Source: Candidatus Faecivivens stercorigallinarum
Lineage (GTDB): Bacteria > Bacillota > Clostridia > Oscillospirales > Ruminococcaceae
Direction of reading: 5' to 3'
Length of the DNA stretch: 13,107 nucleotides
Assembly (NCBI GenBank): GCA_018715465.1
Contig: DVLN01000103.1
Location: forward strand, 1 to 13,107
Position numbers and translations under genes: made by a program. Of this stretch, positions 12,764 to 13,107 are shown one piece after another (position 1 is the first letter of the stretch; each line of letters opens with the position of its first letter). The notes beneath the pieces were generated by a model. That model searched no databases and was not told where the DNA came from. It saw nothing but the letters and a program-made list of their open reading frames with translations.

Positions 12764-13107
12764 TCAGACATTGATCAGGTTGCTTGTATAACGTGTTCTG
12801 CCCGCCAGCACATCGTCATAATACTGTTGTTTACTCTCAATATATTTTAAATTGTCCTGCAGAACCTTAATTTTTTCAGTCAGTTGTTGCCGGGTCTGTT
12901 CCAGCATCTCTTTCCTTTCGGGAATAGTCTCCTGTCCCTGTAAACAGTATTCCATATACTGCTTAATTTCCCTGATACTCATTCCGCAGCGCCGCAAGCA
13001 CTGAACGCCTCTGATCCAGGCAATGTCACGCTCGTCAAAAAGGCGGAAATTATTCTGGTCTCTTTTAACATTGGGAACCAGCCCTTCCCGGCAGTAAAAT
13101 TTCAATG
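12764..13107 (-). CDS. MerR-family transcriptional regulator, 5' end cut by the window edge
   Basis: The visible 114 codons lack the first part of the DNA-binding domain. The frame is open to the last base of the window, and the TTG at 13105 is an internal leucine codon matching the conserved (T)LKFYCREGL helix, not a start. What remains is the end of the winged HTH (KFYCREGLVP, then NNFRLFDERDI in the wing), the second helix pair with MSIREIKQYMEYCLQG, and a coiled-coil dimerisation helix (about PERKEMLEQTRQQLTEKIKVLQDNLKYIESKQQ, residues 62-94 of the visible part). It ends with a short tail and no large ligand domain or conserved metal-binding cysteines, like the AdhR-type Firmicute MerR proteins that respond to electrophiles or aldehydes. 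It lies upstream of nifJ on the same strand, 210 bp away. The effector is unknown. Confidence 0.87.
   Translation of the reverse strand, partial: LKFYCREGLVPNVKRDQNNFRLFDERDIAWIRGVQCLRRCGMSIREIKQYMEYCLQGQETIPERKEMLEQTRQQLTEKIKVLQDNLKYIESKQQYYDDVLAGRTRYTSNLINV

Noticed and set aside
13103..13105. TTG as the start of the MerR-family gene
   Set aside because: The codon encodes the conserved leucine of the recognition helix region (LKFY...EGL), and the frame stays open to the window edge, so the gene is simply truncated.

Overview
The window looks like a chromosomal segment of an obligately anaerobic Clostridia-class Firmicute, most likely a gut member of the Oscillospiraceae/Ruminococcaceae. 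Pointers are a full-length pyruvate:ferredoxin oxidoreductase, a standalone flavodiiron protein, sigma-A type promoters, strong AAGGAGG-like ribosome binding sites, a CIRCE heat-shock operator, and a cobalamin riboswitch feeding a group II ECF vitamin uptake component. The family-level placement is inference from gene content and protein style; no rRNA is present. No tRNA, rRNA, CRISPR array, insertion sequence or phage gene was seen.

Layout from left to right. (1) The 3' part of a GGDEF diguanylate cyclase gene (+) converges on an hsp20 gene (-), with a shared bidirectional terminator between them. The hsp20 promoter carries a near-perfect CIRCE (HrcA) operator, and its long leader contains a seven-base complement to its own Shine-Dalgarno sequence. 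(2) fprA (+), a flavodiiron O2/NO reductase with all metal ligands, is a single-gene unit with its own promoter and terminator. (3) A xylose/xylo-oligosaccharide block (+): a LacI-type regulator and xylulokinase in one operon, then a cytosolic GH39 beta-xylosidase with its own promoter. Xylose isomerase and a transporter are not in the window. (4) A vitamin B12 block (+): consensus promoter, cobalamin riboswitch, a lipoprotein with a transcobalamin-like DUF4430 domain, and an overlapping ECF S-component gene, closed by a strong terminator. (5) nifJ (-), encoding PFOR, with its own terminator, promoter, leader hairpin and a candidate operator. (6) The 3' part of a MerR-family regulator gene (-), cut by the window edge.

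Together the genes describe anaerobic central metabolism (PFOR), defence against oxygen or NO (FprA), protein-folding stress (Hsp20), plant-fibre sugar use (GH39 and XylB) and B12 scavenging. The most interesting unit is the B12 block: a surface lipoprotein with a transcobalamin-like fold apparently paired, by riboswitch and translational overlap, with an ECF membrane component. This suggests a Gram-positive B12 capture-and-import system.

A genome-wide style feature is that most genes have long open frames exactly codon-opposed on the other strand, because TTA, CTA and TCA codons are largely avoided. These antisense frames are treated as artefacts.
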